Origin: Nissolia schottii
Taxonomy: Eukaryota; Streptophyta; Magnoliopsida; Fabales; Fabaceae
Length of the DNA stretch: 64,000 nucleotides
Direction: 5' to 3'
NCBI GenBank assembly: GCA_003254905.1
Contig: QANU01030664.1
Coordinates: forward strand, 31,372 to 95,371
Below, piece after piece: positions 54,938-64,000 of this stretch. Each line of letters opens with the position of its first letter. Position 1 is the stretch's first letter. Made by a program: the position numbers and the translations under genes. The notes under the pieces are model-generated. The model made no database searches and was not told where the DNA came from. It saw only the letters and a program-made list of their open reading frames with translations.

Positions 54938-57900
54938 TCAGAATAACTCCGGATAAGCTTGCTTCATATCCGCTTCTAACTCCCATGTGTTCTCTTCTAC
55001 TTCTCCGTTCGTCCATACCACTCGTACCATAGGAATCTCATTGTGCCTCGTTTGACAAACTTTATGATCAATGATCTTTTGTGGTGTCAGCGGTAAAGAC
55101 AAATCTTCTCTCAACTGTATCTGTTCTGGTTACAACACATGGTCGGGGGATGCATAATACTTGCGCAACTGAGAGACATGAAAAACGTTATGGATATTGG
55201 CAAGATTCGGTGGAAGAGCTATCCGGCACGCTACCGGTCCAATACAATCTAGAATCTGGAATGGTCTGAGGAATCAGGGGTTCAGCTTCTTGATCTTCAA
55301 TGACCTCCCAATACCTGTCGCCGGAGTAACCTTTAGGAAGACATGATCTCTCTCTTGGAACTCAAGCGGCCTCCTCCGGTTATTTGCATAACTCTTCTGC
55401 CGACTTTGCGCCGTGAGCATTCTTTTACGCAATAGCTTCATTAATTGTTCTGTCTCTCGGGTCTCCTCAGGACCTAGACAGCGATACTGCCTGCTGTCGT
55501 TCCAACATAATGGCGACTGACATTTTCTACCATACAATGCTTCAAATGGAGCCATACCAATGCTAGCTTGATATCTGTTGTTGTAAGCAAACTCCACGAA
55601 TGGCAATATTTCCTCCCAGTTTCCTGGTGTATCTAGTGCACAAGCTCGCAGCATATCTTCCAAGGTCTGAATAGTACGCTCGGACTGACCATCAGACTGA
55701 GGGTGATATGCAGAACTCAAGTGCAACTGCGACCCATATGCTTTTTGAAATGCAGTCCAGAATCTGGAGGTAAATCTGGGATCCCTGTCCGAAATAATAG
55801 AAGATGGTACTCCATGCAACCTTACCAACTCCTTGATATATAGCTGTACAAGCTTCTCCAATGAGTAAGTCATCTTGATTGGGATAAAGTCAGCAGACTT
55901 AGTCAATCTCTCCACAATTACCCAAATGGCATCAACTCCAGTCCGGGTACGTGGTAAACCTGAAACAAAATCCATGGCTATGGCTTCCCACTTCCATTCT
56001 GGAACCTCTGGAGGATTCAGCAGCCTTGGTGGTTTCTGGTGCTCGATCTTTACCTTCTGGCAAACTAAGCACTTCTGTACCTAGTTCTCAACATCTCTTT
56101 TCAATCTTGGCCACCAAAACATATGCTTGAGGTCATGATACATCTTGGTAGTACCTGGGTACATCGTGAATTGACTCTTATGAGCCTCTTGCAAAATATC
56201 CTCTCTTAAGCTGCCTTCCTTAGGCACACAGATGTGCCCGTCAAATCTCAAGATCCCATCGGTATCTGTAGTCGCCTCTTTGATCTTACCTTCTTCAACA
56301 GCCTTACGAAACATGCACCAAGTATCTTCTTGGCAATTCTTTTGAGCCTCCACGATTCTGCGCTTAAAATCACTACTGACTTGAAGAGGGTACAATGTCA
56401 ACCTGTTATGCTGACGTGCAATAGTTAGATTAAGATCACGAAACTCCTCCAATAATTTCGCTTCCTGCACCATCATATGAGCCATCTGCAAAGACTTCCG
56501 GCTCAGAGCATCAGCTACTACATTGGCCTTCCCTGGGTGATAATTGAGATTAAAATCATAATCCTTAAGAAATTCAATCCACCTCCTCTGACGCATATTC
56601 AACTCCTTCTGGTCAAATAGGTACTTCAGACTTTTATGATCTGAAAATACCTCAAATCGAACTCCATACAAATAATGTCTCCAGATCTTCAATGCAAACA
56701 CTACTGCAGCCAACTCTAAATCGTGTGTAGGATAGTTTACCTCATGCTGCTTCAATTGTCTCGAGGCATAAGCTATCACTTGATGTCGCTGCATCAGAAC
56801 ACAACCCAGTCCAGCACCTGACGCATCACAGTATACCTTAAAAGGTTCCTGAGGATCAGGCAGTACTAGCACTGGAGCGGTGGTCAACCTCTCCTTCAGC
56901 TCGCAGAAACTTCTCTCACATTCTGCGGACCAAATCATCTTTGCCCCTTTCCTTGTCAGCTTCGTCAACAGTAAGGCAATCTGTGAAAATCCCTGAATAA
57001 ACCTCCGGTAATATCCAGCAAATCCCAGAACGCTCCGCAGCTCTGTAACTGATGTGGGTCTCTCCCAGGTTCTAACCACTTCAACCTTACTAGGATCCAC
57101 TGATACGCCTTGATCTGAAATCACATGGCCCAAAAACTGCACCTTCTTGGCCCAAAACTCACATTTGGAGAGCTTGGCATACAATTGTTTCTCCCTTAGA
57201 ATCTCCAGTACTATCTGCAAATGTCTAGTGTGCTCTTCTTCACTCTTGGAGTACACCAGAATGTCATCAATAAAGACAATGACACAATCATCCAGATATT
57301 CCCAGAAAATCCTATGCATATAATCCATAAAGATCGCGGGAGCATTCGTCAAACCAAAAGACATTACTGTAAACTCATAATGTCCATACCGGTATTGGAA
57401 TGCCGTCTTAGCTATATCCTCCTCCCGTACTCTAATCTGATGATAGCCAGACCGCATATCAATCCTTGAAAAGATCTTAGCACCCTTCAGCTGATCTAGA
57501 AGATCATCGATCCTAGGCAATGGATACTTGTTCTTAATTGGCACTTTGTTCAATTGCCTATAATCGACGCACATTCTCATAGTGTCATCTTTCTTCTTCA
57601 TAAACAACACCGGTGCTCCCCACGGTGATGCACTTGGTCGTATGAACTATTTCCCCATCAACTCTTCTAGCTGCCTTTTCAATTCCTGCAATTCCAACGG
57701 AGACATACGATACGGTGCAATGGAAATAGGTCCAGCACCAGGCACCAGATCGATAGAGAACTCTACTTCCCGCTTCGGTGGAAACGCCGGAATATCATCA
57801 GGAAATACATCTAGGTAATCCCGAACCACAGGAATATCCTTGACTTCCTGCTTTGCAACTGTCACTTCCGACGATGCAAAGAAAACACAGCCTTGATCTC

Positions 57901-59421
57901 TTAACTGACGGAAATAGAGAATTGGCAACTCTTCCTCTGAGGCTACTGAACTGGTAACCATAGATGGAAAAGTAACCAACTTCCTAGCACAGTCGAGAAC
58001 CACCTGTTAGCCTTCAACCAATCCATCCCTAGTATCACATCCAAACCTACTAGGGAAAAACAGATTAAATCAGCCACGAACTCTCTTTCCTGCAGCTGAA
58101 ACGGACAACGCAGACATACCTGACACGTCTTAACTGGCGGTGCCGTAGGTGTAGATACAGCAAGTGTGTACGGCAGTGTCGTAGGAGATAATTGTAACTC
58201 CTTCACACTATCATAAGAGATAAAGGAGTGTGACGCTCCAGAATCATACAAAACAATCAAGGTCTTTCCATAAATAGTGCAATTACCCAAAATCATACCT
58301 TCTTTCTCCTTAGCTTCCTCGGCGGCCATAGTGAATACTCTGCCTTGACGTAGGGTGGGTGGCGGCGCTACTGGGCACTCTCTGACAAAATGGCATGTCT
58401 TGCCATACCTGAAGCAAACTCCCTGACCTGCTAAACATTCTCCGGAATGCCCCCTGCCACATTTTGGGCAAGGTGTACGTGGATCTGCTTGCTGTTGGGT
58501 CTCCGGCGTGCTCCGGCTCGGAGTACTTGATGACGGAGATCTTATTGCTGGAGATCCTGCTCCTGCTGGCCCTACTCTGGGCTGACTCTGCACTCTCCCT
58601 GATCCTTGCTGGGGCCTCAGTGGATACTGACCTCGGCCTCGTCCTGCTGCCACTGCTTGAAACGGTCCCCGCTTCCTCGGTTCGCTCTGGGAACTGCCAG
58701 CACCGTCAAACCTTCTCTTGAATCTGTCACTTCTCACCTGAGCTAGATCTCTATTGGCTTCCTCCTGAGCTAATCAAGTGTTCACCAAGGTGGCATAATC
58801 ACGGACGCCTGCCACATTCAGAAATACCTTCAACTCAGGTTTCAGACCCCGCTGGTATTTAGCACATTTCCAGCCTTCACTTGGGTTCATCCTGTACATC
58901 GGTGAATATCGGCAAAGTTTCTCAAACTTCGCAGTGTACTCGGTCACTGTCATTGATCCCTGTTTCAGCTCCATGAACTCTGCCTCTTTCCTATCCTGCA
59001 ACTCCTGTGGGAAATATTTGTCCAAGAACACCTCCTTGAACCTGTTCCATGTCACCGGATCCACATCTTGCTCAAACTGGGGCTTGGTTATATCCCACCA
59101 TTCGCCCGCTGCTCCCTCTAGCTTCCGGGAAGCAAATTTGACCTTCTGTTGTTCCGTGCACGGGATATCCTCGAAGATCTGCTCCAATTTCGTAAGCCAG
59201 CCATGAACCAACTCAGGATCCATCATGCCTTCAAATACTGGTGGATCGGCGCATGAAAAATCCCGGTACTTCGTGGCTTCCAGCTCCTGCACTGTCAGCG
59301 GTGTGTTGCGTTGGGCATTGGAAGCAGCCATCAACGCCGTAGCCTGGGCTATCTCCCGTAGAACATCTGCAAGTTCTGGGGACTCCAGAGTATGCTGTGT
59401 ATTGTCCCTGCGGGGTGGCAT
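54938..59421 (-). pseudogene. gag-pol: Gag-Pol polyprotein of element T (Tekay type), inactivated
   Basis: About 1,490 codons. ATG at 59421 (M-P-P-R-R-D-N) was chosen because A and B keep the same start. Gag has VHGWLTKLEQIFEDIPC and the WDITKPQFEQDV region; the knuckle CFRYGKTCHFVREC has Tyr for its second Cys. Protease has LYDSGASHSFIS; reverse transcriptase has the FIDD active site ([11 protein letters not shown]); RNase H has YCDASG and ADALSRK; integrase has its Asp, Asp (SDRDPRF) and Glu (DGQSERTIQ) but Tyr-Pro-Gly where the zinc finger should have His-Pro-Gly. The chromodomain (VRVVWTNGEVEENTWE) is near 55000. Breaks: TGA 58774, a frameshift near 58005 (one base lost), TAG 57647, TAG 56081, TGA 55274 and TAA 55130; the final TGA is at 54938-54940. 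Several of the stops fit C-to-T change. Confidence 0.93.
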
Positions 59422-59576
59422 ATCTAATATGTCGTACCTGCACAGTTTTGAGGTGATCAGTCTCAAGAAAGGCAAGTACACAGGAACTTAGCACATACCA
59501 CTTAGCTGAAACATACACCGTAATCATGCCCGAAAGCATAGTGCAGCTCAGTCCTCAGGCTCTTTTGGACCAAACT

Positions 59577-59588
59577 GCTCTGATACCA
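59577..59588 (-). promoter_or_regulatory. Primer-binding site of element T (initiator Met-tRNA)
   Basis: TGGTATCAGAGC on the minus strand, 2 bp inside the 5' LTR. The leader from here to 59422 shares blocks with elements A and B. Confidence 0.95.
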
Positions 59589-59590
59589 AA

Positions 59591-61384
59591 TGAAACACCC
59601 TAGCTAATTGTTTACCCGTACGTAGTAAACAAAGATCACTAGGTTGTTGTCTACTTGGTCGGAATACCTTAGTCCATAGTTATCTTTTGAAAATAATCGT
59701 TGCCCAAGAAAATAAGGACCCATTTTAAACTTTTGCTTGTATCACATCAATACTAAAATAGAGCCATGCGTTGGAATAAAACAAATATAACAATGCGGAT
59801 AACATTATCATAATTAGAATCTGTAATATACATCCAGTGGGTCCACCATACAAGGTCACATAGTATAAGATATACATAATATGTACATAGATCAAAATAT
59901 CAAATACATAATCCAGAATACACAGCATCAAAATACAAGGACTACTGGAATGCTACTCAGTATGTCCCTGGTAAAATGTAAATGTCTAACTATCTCCTAG
60001 CCGCTCATGGCTCAGCTGGCGGCTCATCCGCATCCTCAAAATAGGACTCATCATCTTCTGTACCTGAAGTCATAAAACAGTGGGGATGACAATGATAGGT
60101 TCTCAGTAGAAATAACTTTAGTTCCTGAGTCTTGTATCAGATTATGTCAGACTTCAGGCCGCTCAGAGATCTCTAGGTGAACATACAAACTAAATATCCT
60201 ACCAATTATTATTTGGCCTATCTGAACGGCTTTATCTGCATTATTATGTGATAAGGGAACTACTCTTGTTTACTACATTCTCGTGCTGATTAACATTTCG
60301 TGAAATCCGTCTCGAGCGTGCTCTTGACGGTACGGCATAACAGCAGATCATACATTCCAACCAAACTGAATAATAGCATATAATCAGAGTACATTCAACA
60401 TAACAGAATCATCGGAGTATGCATCACATAGTCATCCAAAGTAAACATAACAGAATCAGCAGAATATATGTAGCATAGTCAGCAACATAAACATGACAGA
60501 ATTATCAAAATAACATGTCTAACAGAATGTAACAGCATAACAGAATATGTGTTATTCCCACCATAGTAATGTCCTTTGTTGACACTAGTATGACGGAATA
60601 ACCTCACACCCTCAGTATAGGCCGACACTGTCTGGACCTTACTGTGGTGGGCTTCCACCTGCCGTGTGCCCCCTCGGGACCCCTCGACAGTGGGCGGATA
60701 TTGTACCCCCACCTAAGCTTGCCCCCTTTCGACAATGCATAGGTGTGGTAACCGCACACTTCCAGGTATGCCATATCAACACCACCTGTGGCGGGCTTCC
60801 ACATTCAGGATGCCTCGACCTCCTGAAGTCAGATCATAGTGGCTCACGTGATCACGGCCTGTTCAGCATGTAGCATACAGCCAATTTCAGCATTGGGCAT
60901 TCGCCCTGTTTCAGCAGCATTGGGCATTGGCCCTTTTTCAGCATTTTGGTACCTACAGCATGGCATACTGGTTCCCTATGGTTCATTTCAGCACCTTTAC
61001 TTATCTCGGGGTTAATTATCATGTCTTTAACTAGGTGTATCATGAATGCATGGAATGCTACAGATTTCATCACAGATTACATGACATATACATGTTTAGT
61101 ACATTTCCTTCATGTACAGCATCTACATTCATACAATTCAACTAACGATCATAGATACAACATCAAATACTAGTCTATGAGCCTCAAGAGGGTGCCATAG
61201 CTTTCTCTAGCCTCAAGCTGCTCAGCGAAAACTGATGTTTGCTCAGCAGTTTGAGCCTTTGTGCCCAGTAATAAAGGTTGTATCGTTTAGCGGTACTAAC
61301 CTTATCGCTCAGCGGCTGCAACTTTCCTGAATTTTCTTCCACCGCCTTACTTTAAAAATATCTTTTTAACTTTCCACGTAAGCC
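59591..61384 (-). repeat. 5' LTR of element T, 3' part (1,794 bp)
   Basis: It matches 51505 to about 53627 apart from the short 27-bp array (60888-60941) and scattered base changes. The U3 part and promoter are missing here because an Athila-like element is inserted at 61385 (presumed target AAGCC, 61380-61384). It includes the short acidic frame after the candidate acceptor near 60070. Confidence 0.92.
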
Positions 61385-61915
61385 TGATGAAAGCCTTTTT
61401 AACCACTTTCTAGAATCTTGACACAGCTTAGGTTTGTCACAACTATGCCAAGTTCGTCGAAAGCTTCTATGCGCTTTTGTCGTTCAAATTAAATTTATAT
61501 ACATACCTTCTTTACAGCTTTCAGATTCCAAAAGGAATCCGTTTGCAGTATAGGGTATGGTCGATCCCACAGGGAGTTGTGAAAATACCATTCTTGAGTT
61601 CGTTTAATTAAACAATCAAGTGAGGGATTTGATAATTTGATAGTTAAATAAGTAAATAAATGACATAAAAAGTAAATAGGAAACAAATCAGAGGTAGTTC
61701 CGGAGCTTGTTGGGAATTTTTAATCACATTGTAGTTTCATGCATCCAGTTACTTATTACATAGAACTATCGTTTAATTGCCCGCCATCAGTTCTTAACTT
61801 GTCATCACTTTCGCGCATGACAAGATCACAGGTTTCCCTTGTTAAACTGTCACTTTCGCACACTAGCTTAACAAGGTACGCCAACATTAATCCAGATGTT
61901 AAAACGGCTAACCTT

Positions 61916-61916
61916 N
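61916..61916. other. Single N marking a collapsed gap
   Basis: On the left is mid-LTR sequence (AACGGCTAACCTT, matching 18836-18848), on the right internal sequence that should be separated from it by the polypurine tract and about 1.08 kb of LTR. So one N stands for roughly 1.1 kb of missing DNA, or for a real deletion with one unreadable base. Confidence 0.8.
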
Positions 61917-63419
61917 TTAAGACCTTGTTTGTCCTCAAACAAGAGGTAGTAGAAACATTTTACAATAGTTTGATGCGTATGAACAATCGGTTAATGCAAT
62001 GATTTGACATGTTTCAAACAATTTAGCTTAAGACCATGTGAGACATAAAAGAACCTGAACAAGTCAAATGCATAACTTACTTGAATAGCATAAGCAATTC
62101 ACTCTATCCAATGTCTTTTCCACCAAGGAAATTATCTTTTATGTGCACAATGGCCAGTGGGCCTACTTGGGGTAAGTGTTTACGCTCAATATCACCATTG
62201 AATCACAACAATGTAAATTTGTTACCTGTCTCATCATTCAATGCAAAAGTATAGTCATGCAAGGATCACTAAGGACTTTAAAGGGTTGTAATGGGGCTAG
62301 GCTACAAAGAAAATTGGTTTTTCTGGGTATGAATTAAAAGAGCATTAAAGACCAACTTCTTTTTGTGCCCTTTTCTTTTTCAACACTTTTTTCTTTCTTA
62401 ACCCTTTTGCTTCTTGTTTCTTTTTTACTCTATCCCTTTTTCTTCTTCTTTTTGTTTTGGGATAGAATGTGTTTTTTTTCTGGATTTTGTTCTTTTGTTT
62501 CTTCTTTTGGATATTCCCACCTTTGTCCATCCTTGTCTCCCCCTGACTTAGATTTTTGCACATAATCCAATTTTTGAATGCTCTCTTAATTTCGGATATT
62601 AAGGGATAACATTGTTTTTCTTTTTATGGTTCGGGGATTTATGAAACAAAAATTTTCTCATATTAGGCTCAAATGGGGTCGCAAAGGATGTTCCTAATTT
62701 AAGGGTAGGCTTTATTTGGCCAAGTGGGGTAAAAATTCTAAAGAACAAAATGCCTTGATCATTTCCTATTATTCCCATACGGTTTATCAAAATTAGAGAC
62801 TCAAACAAATTCAATTGTGTCAAAACAATGGTGATTCTCTCTTTATCTCACTTAGTATATGGCTCACTCCTTCACATGGGTTAAGGTTTATTTCCTTGAT
62901 TTAAAAACATTTTTCAAGGTTATGCTTATGCAAACAAGCAAAAATGCATATGAACATGTTCATGATATCTATGCATGTATTCACAAGTCTATTATGGATA
63001 TTGAAACAAGTCAATTCAAGATATATTTTGTTCATGCATTAAACCAAGTAAAATAAACTACTACTTTGTTTTTAAACAAACAAATTCTTAAGCATATACA
63101 AAATCTAACTAAGGAAATTAATTAATTAAGGTGCTAGAAAATTTAAAGTGCTCCCTGTTCGTGGTGAATTTCTTTGAAGTAGCCTCTGTTGATGTAGTTT
63201 CTCCGTAGTTGCTCAAGCTACTTCATCTTACTTCAATGTTTTGAGGAGATAGAGGCTCATCCTCCTTAGGAATCATGCTCTTCAACCTCTAGAAGTGTGT
63301 CTCTCTTTTGTTGTTGTTAAGAAGCTTCAATGGTTGTTTTCCGGCCTGCAAAAACAATCAAAGAAAACTTCCTTTCTTCCAAGTAGCGTTAGAGACATCA
63401 TGTTTTATTTTGAATCCTT

Positions 63420-63487
63420 GTTGTAGACAGAATTTCCTACAACTTGCGGACAGAACTTCCCGCTTAAGTGGACAGAAGTTCCCACTT
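63420..63487 (-). repeat. Array of three short hairpins with covarying stems (second Athila-like copy)
   Basis: Arms in order of minus-strand reading are AAGTGG/CCACTT, GCGG/CCGC and GTTGTAG/CTACAAC, around GGAANTTCTGTC. The last stem differs from any in the first copy (TTGCAG/CTGCAA is nearest), again with both arms changed. Confidence 0.8.
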
Positions 63488-64000
63488 GTTCATCGATTCA
63501 AAATAAACATTTTAAGGTGCTTTTTGAAAGATTCTTTTCGTTACAATTTTCTTTTCATTTCTTAACCAGCTAAGAATCTTATTTCAATTAAATCATGTGC
63601 ACATTTTTCAGTCAATTTGTAAAGGTTCAAAATCAGTTATTAGGTTTAGAATCAAAGTGCTTCAATTTTAGCGTTGGTGAAAAAGGATTAGCACTTAAAA
63701 TTTTAAACCCAACTACATGATTCAGATACCTTTAATTCTTTTCCACCATATTTTATGAAAATATTCTTAACACCTTAAATTAATTAACCTTTAGAATTAA
63801 TAAACTACTAAAATAATAAAACTCACAAAACACTGGGTTGCCTCCCAGGAAGCGCTTGTTTTATGTCGTTAGCTCGACACCTGTTTTTGGCTAGGTTTGT
63901 TAATTCTCCGAATTATGTCTTCGGTTCGGTCGGAGTTGAACCTGGTTTAAACTTAATAACAGAACATGCTAGCCAAAAACATTAGAACAAGATAATAAAA

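Larger units (their letters stand above)
51505..61384 (-). mobile_element. Element T: nearly complete Tekay/Del-lineage Gypsy retrotransposon
   Basis: The 3' LTR is 51505-54875, the internal region 54876-59590 (4.7 kb), and the 5' LTR 59591-61384, cut by an Athila-like element. Gag, protease, reverse transcriptase, RNase H, integrase and chromodomain occur in Gypsy order, and the C-terminal chromodomain plus very long LTRs place it in the Tekay/Del group. It is inserted in antisense gene copy 3; the presumed target is CTCTC (51500-51504). LTR divergence outside the tandem repeat is small. It is the only pol-bearing element here and could have been a source of proteins for A, B and D, before it was inactivated. 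Confidence 0.93.
31019..64000 (-). mobile_element. Element D: non-autonomous Tekay-like element, heavily nested, right end outside window
   Basis: The 3' LTR survives as 31019-32008, 37933-39427, 42827-42945 and 46578-47186 (together about 3.2 kb), split by C and by two solo LTRs. The internal region begins at 47187, is split by a third solo LTR (47225-50285), and carries antisense gene copy 3 (50807-51504), which is cut by element T. Everything from 51505 to the window end is inside D. At its 3' LTR edge the polypurine tract is absent: internal sequence ending GACGAAATTCT runs straight into TAACGTCCC, so a small deletion removed the tract and the TG terminus. Confidence 0.75.
61385..64000 (-). 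mobile_element. Second Athila-like element (minus), truncated by the window end
   Basis: 61385-61915 is the 3' portion of its 3' LTR (plus-strand TGATGAAAGCC, as in the 23913 end reversed). From 61917 the non-coding 3' region follows, matching 20965-23031: TTTGTCCTCAAACAAGAGG near 61930, the polypyrimidine tract (62345-62480), the hairpin array (63420-63487) and the GGTTGCCTCCCA block near 63836. Gag would start just beyond 63900 and is not visible. Confidence 0.85.

Noticed and set aside
1..64000. Host genes, tRNA or rRNA genes
   Set aside because: Every stretch could be assigned to an LTR, an internal region of a retroelement or a gap. No exon with host-protein motifs and no tRNA-like fold was noticed by eye; a search tool could still find small ones.

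Overview
This is nuclear DNA from a flowering plant and consists entirely of LTR retrotransposons nested inside one another. I see no host gene, tRNA or rRNA. The plant assignment rests on the families present. Ty3/Gypsy chromoviruses of Tekay/Del type have LTRs of about 3-3.4 kb starting TGTAAC(A)TCCC and an initiator-Met-tRNA primer site. Athila-type elements have an Asp-tRNA primer site, TGGCGCCGTTGCTGGGGA. There is also one SIRE/Maximus-like Copia LTR. Species cannot be named from the sequence alone.

Layout, left to right. Element A (1-6109, minus, left end outside the window) sits in the 5' LTR of element B (6110-17005, plus). B's 3' LTR is split by a solo LTR (12736-15566). B sits in an older minus-strand LTR, H (17006-25975). 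H also holds a solo Copia LTR (17500-25608), which is itself split by a gag-only Athila-like element (17753-23913). From 25976 a chain of insertions opens to the right: G, then F, then E, then D (minus strand, 3' LTR from 31019 to 47186 in four pieces). D is interrupted by element C (32009-37927, containing an undersized N gap), by three solo LTRs (39428-42821, 42946-46572, 47225-50285) and by T, a nearly complete Tekay element (51505-61384, minus). The 5' LTR of T is cut by a second Athila-like element (61385 to the window end). Matching 5-bp target duplications support seven of these insertions, one of them with a single mismatch.

T is the only element here with pol. Its Gag-PR-RT-RNaseH-IN-chromodomain reading frame (59421-54938) has five in-frame stops and one frameshift, so it is dead. 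A, B and D keep LTRs and a leader with the primer site. They carry no pol, only a relic of the gag start in A and B, and one spliced gene that runs antisense to the element (three decayed copies). They look like non-autonomous partners of a Tekay-type element.

The least expected features are inside the LTRs. Across otherwise divergent families they share a TATA box, a candidate splice donor and, more than 1 kb later, a candidate acceptor followed after exactly 9 nt by the start of a small reading frame (two intact copies of 155 and 176 codons). Short inverted-repeat arrays occur too. The clearest is a run of hairpins with a constant loop and covarying stems in the Athila-like elements (21373-21486 and 63420-63487).
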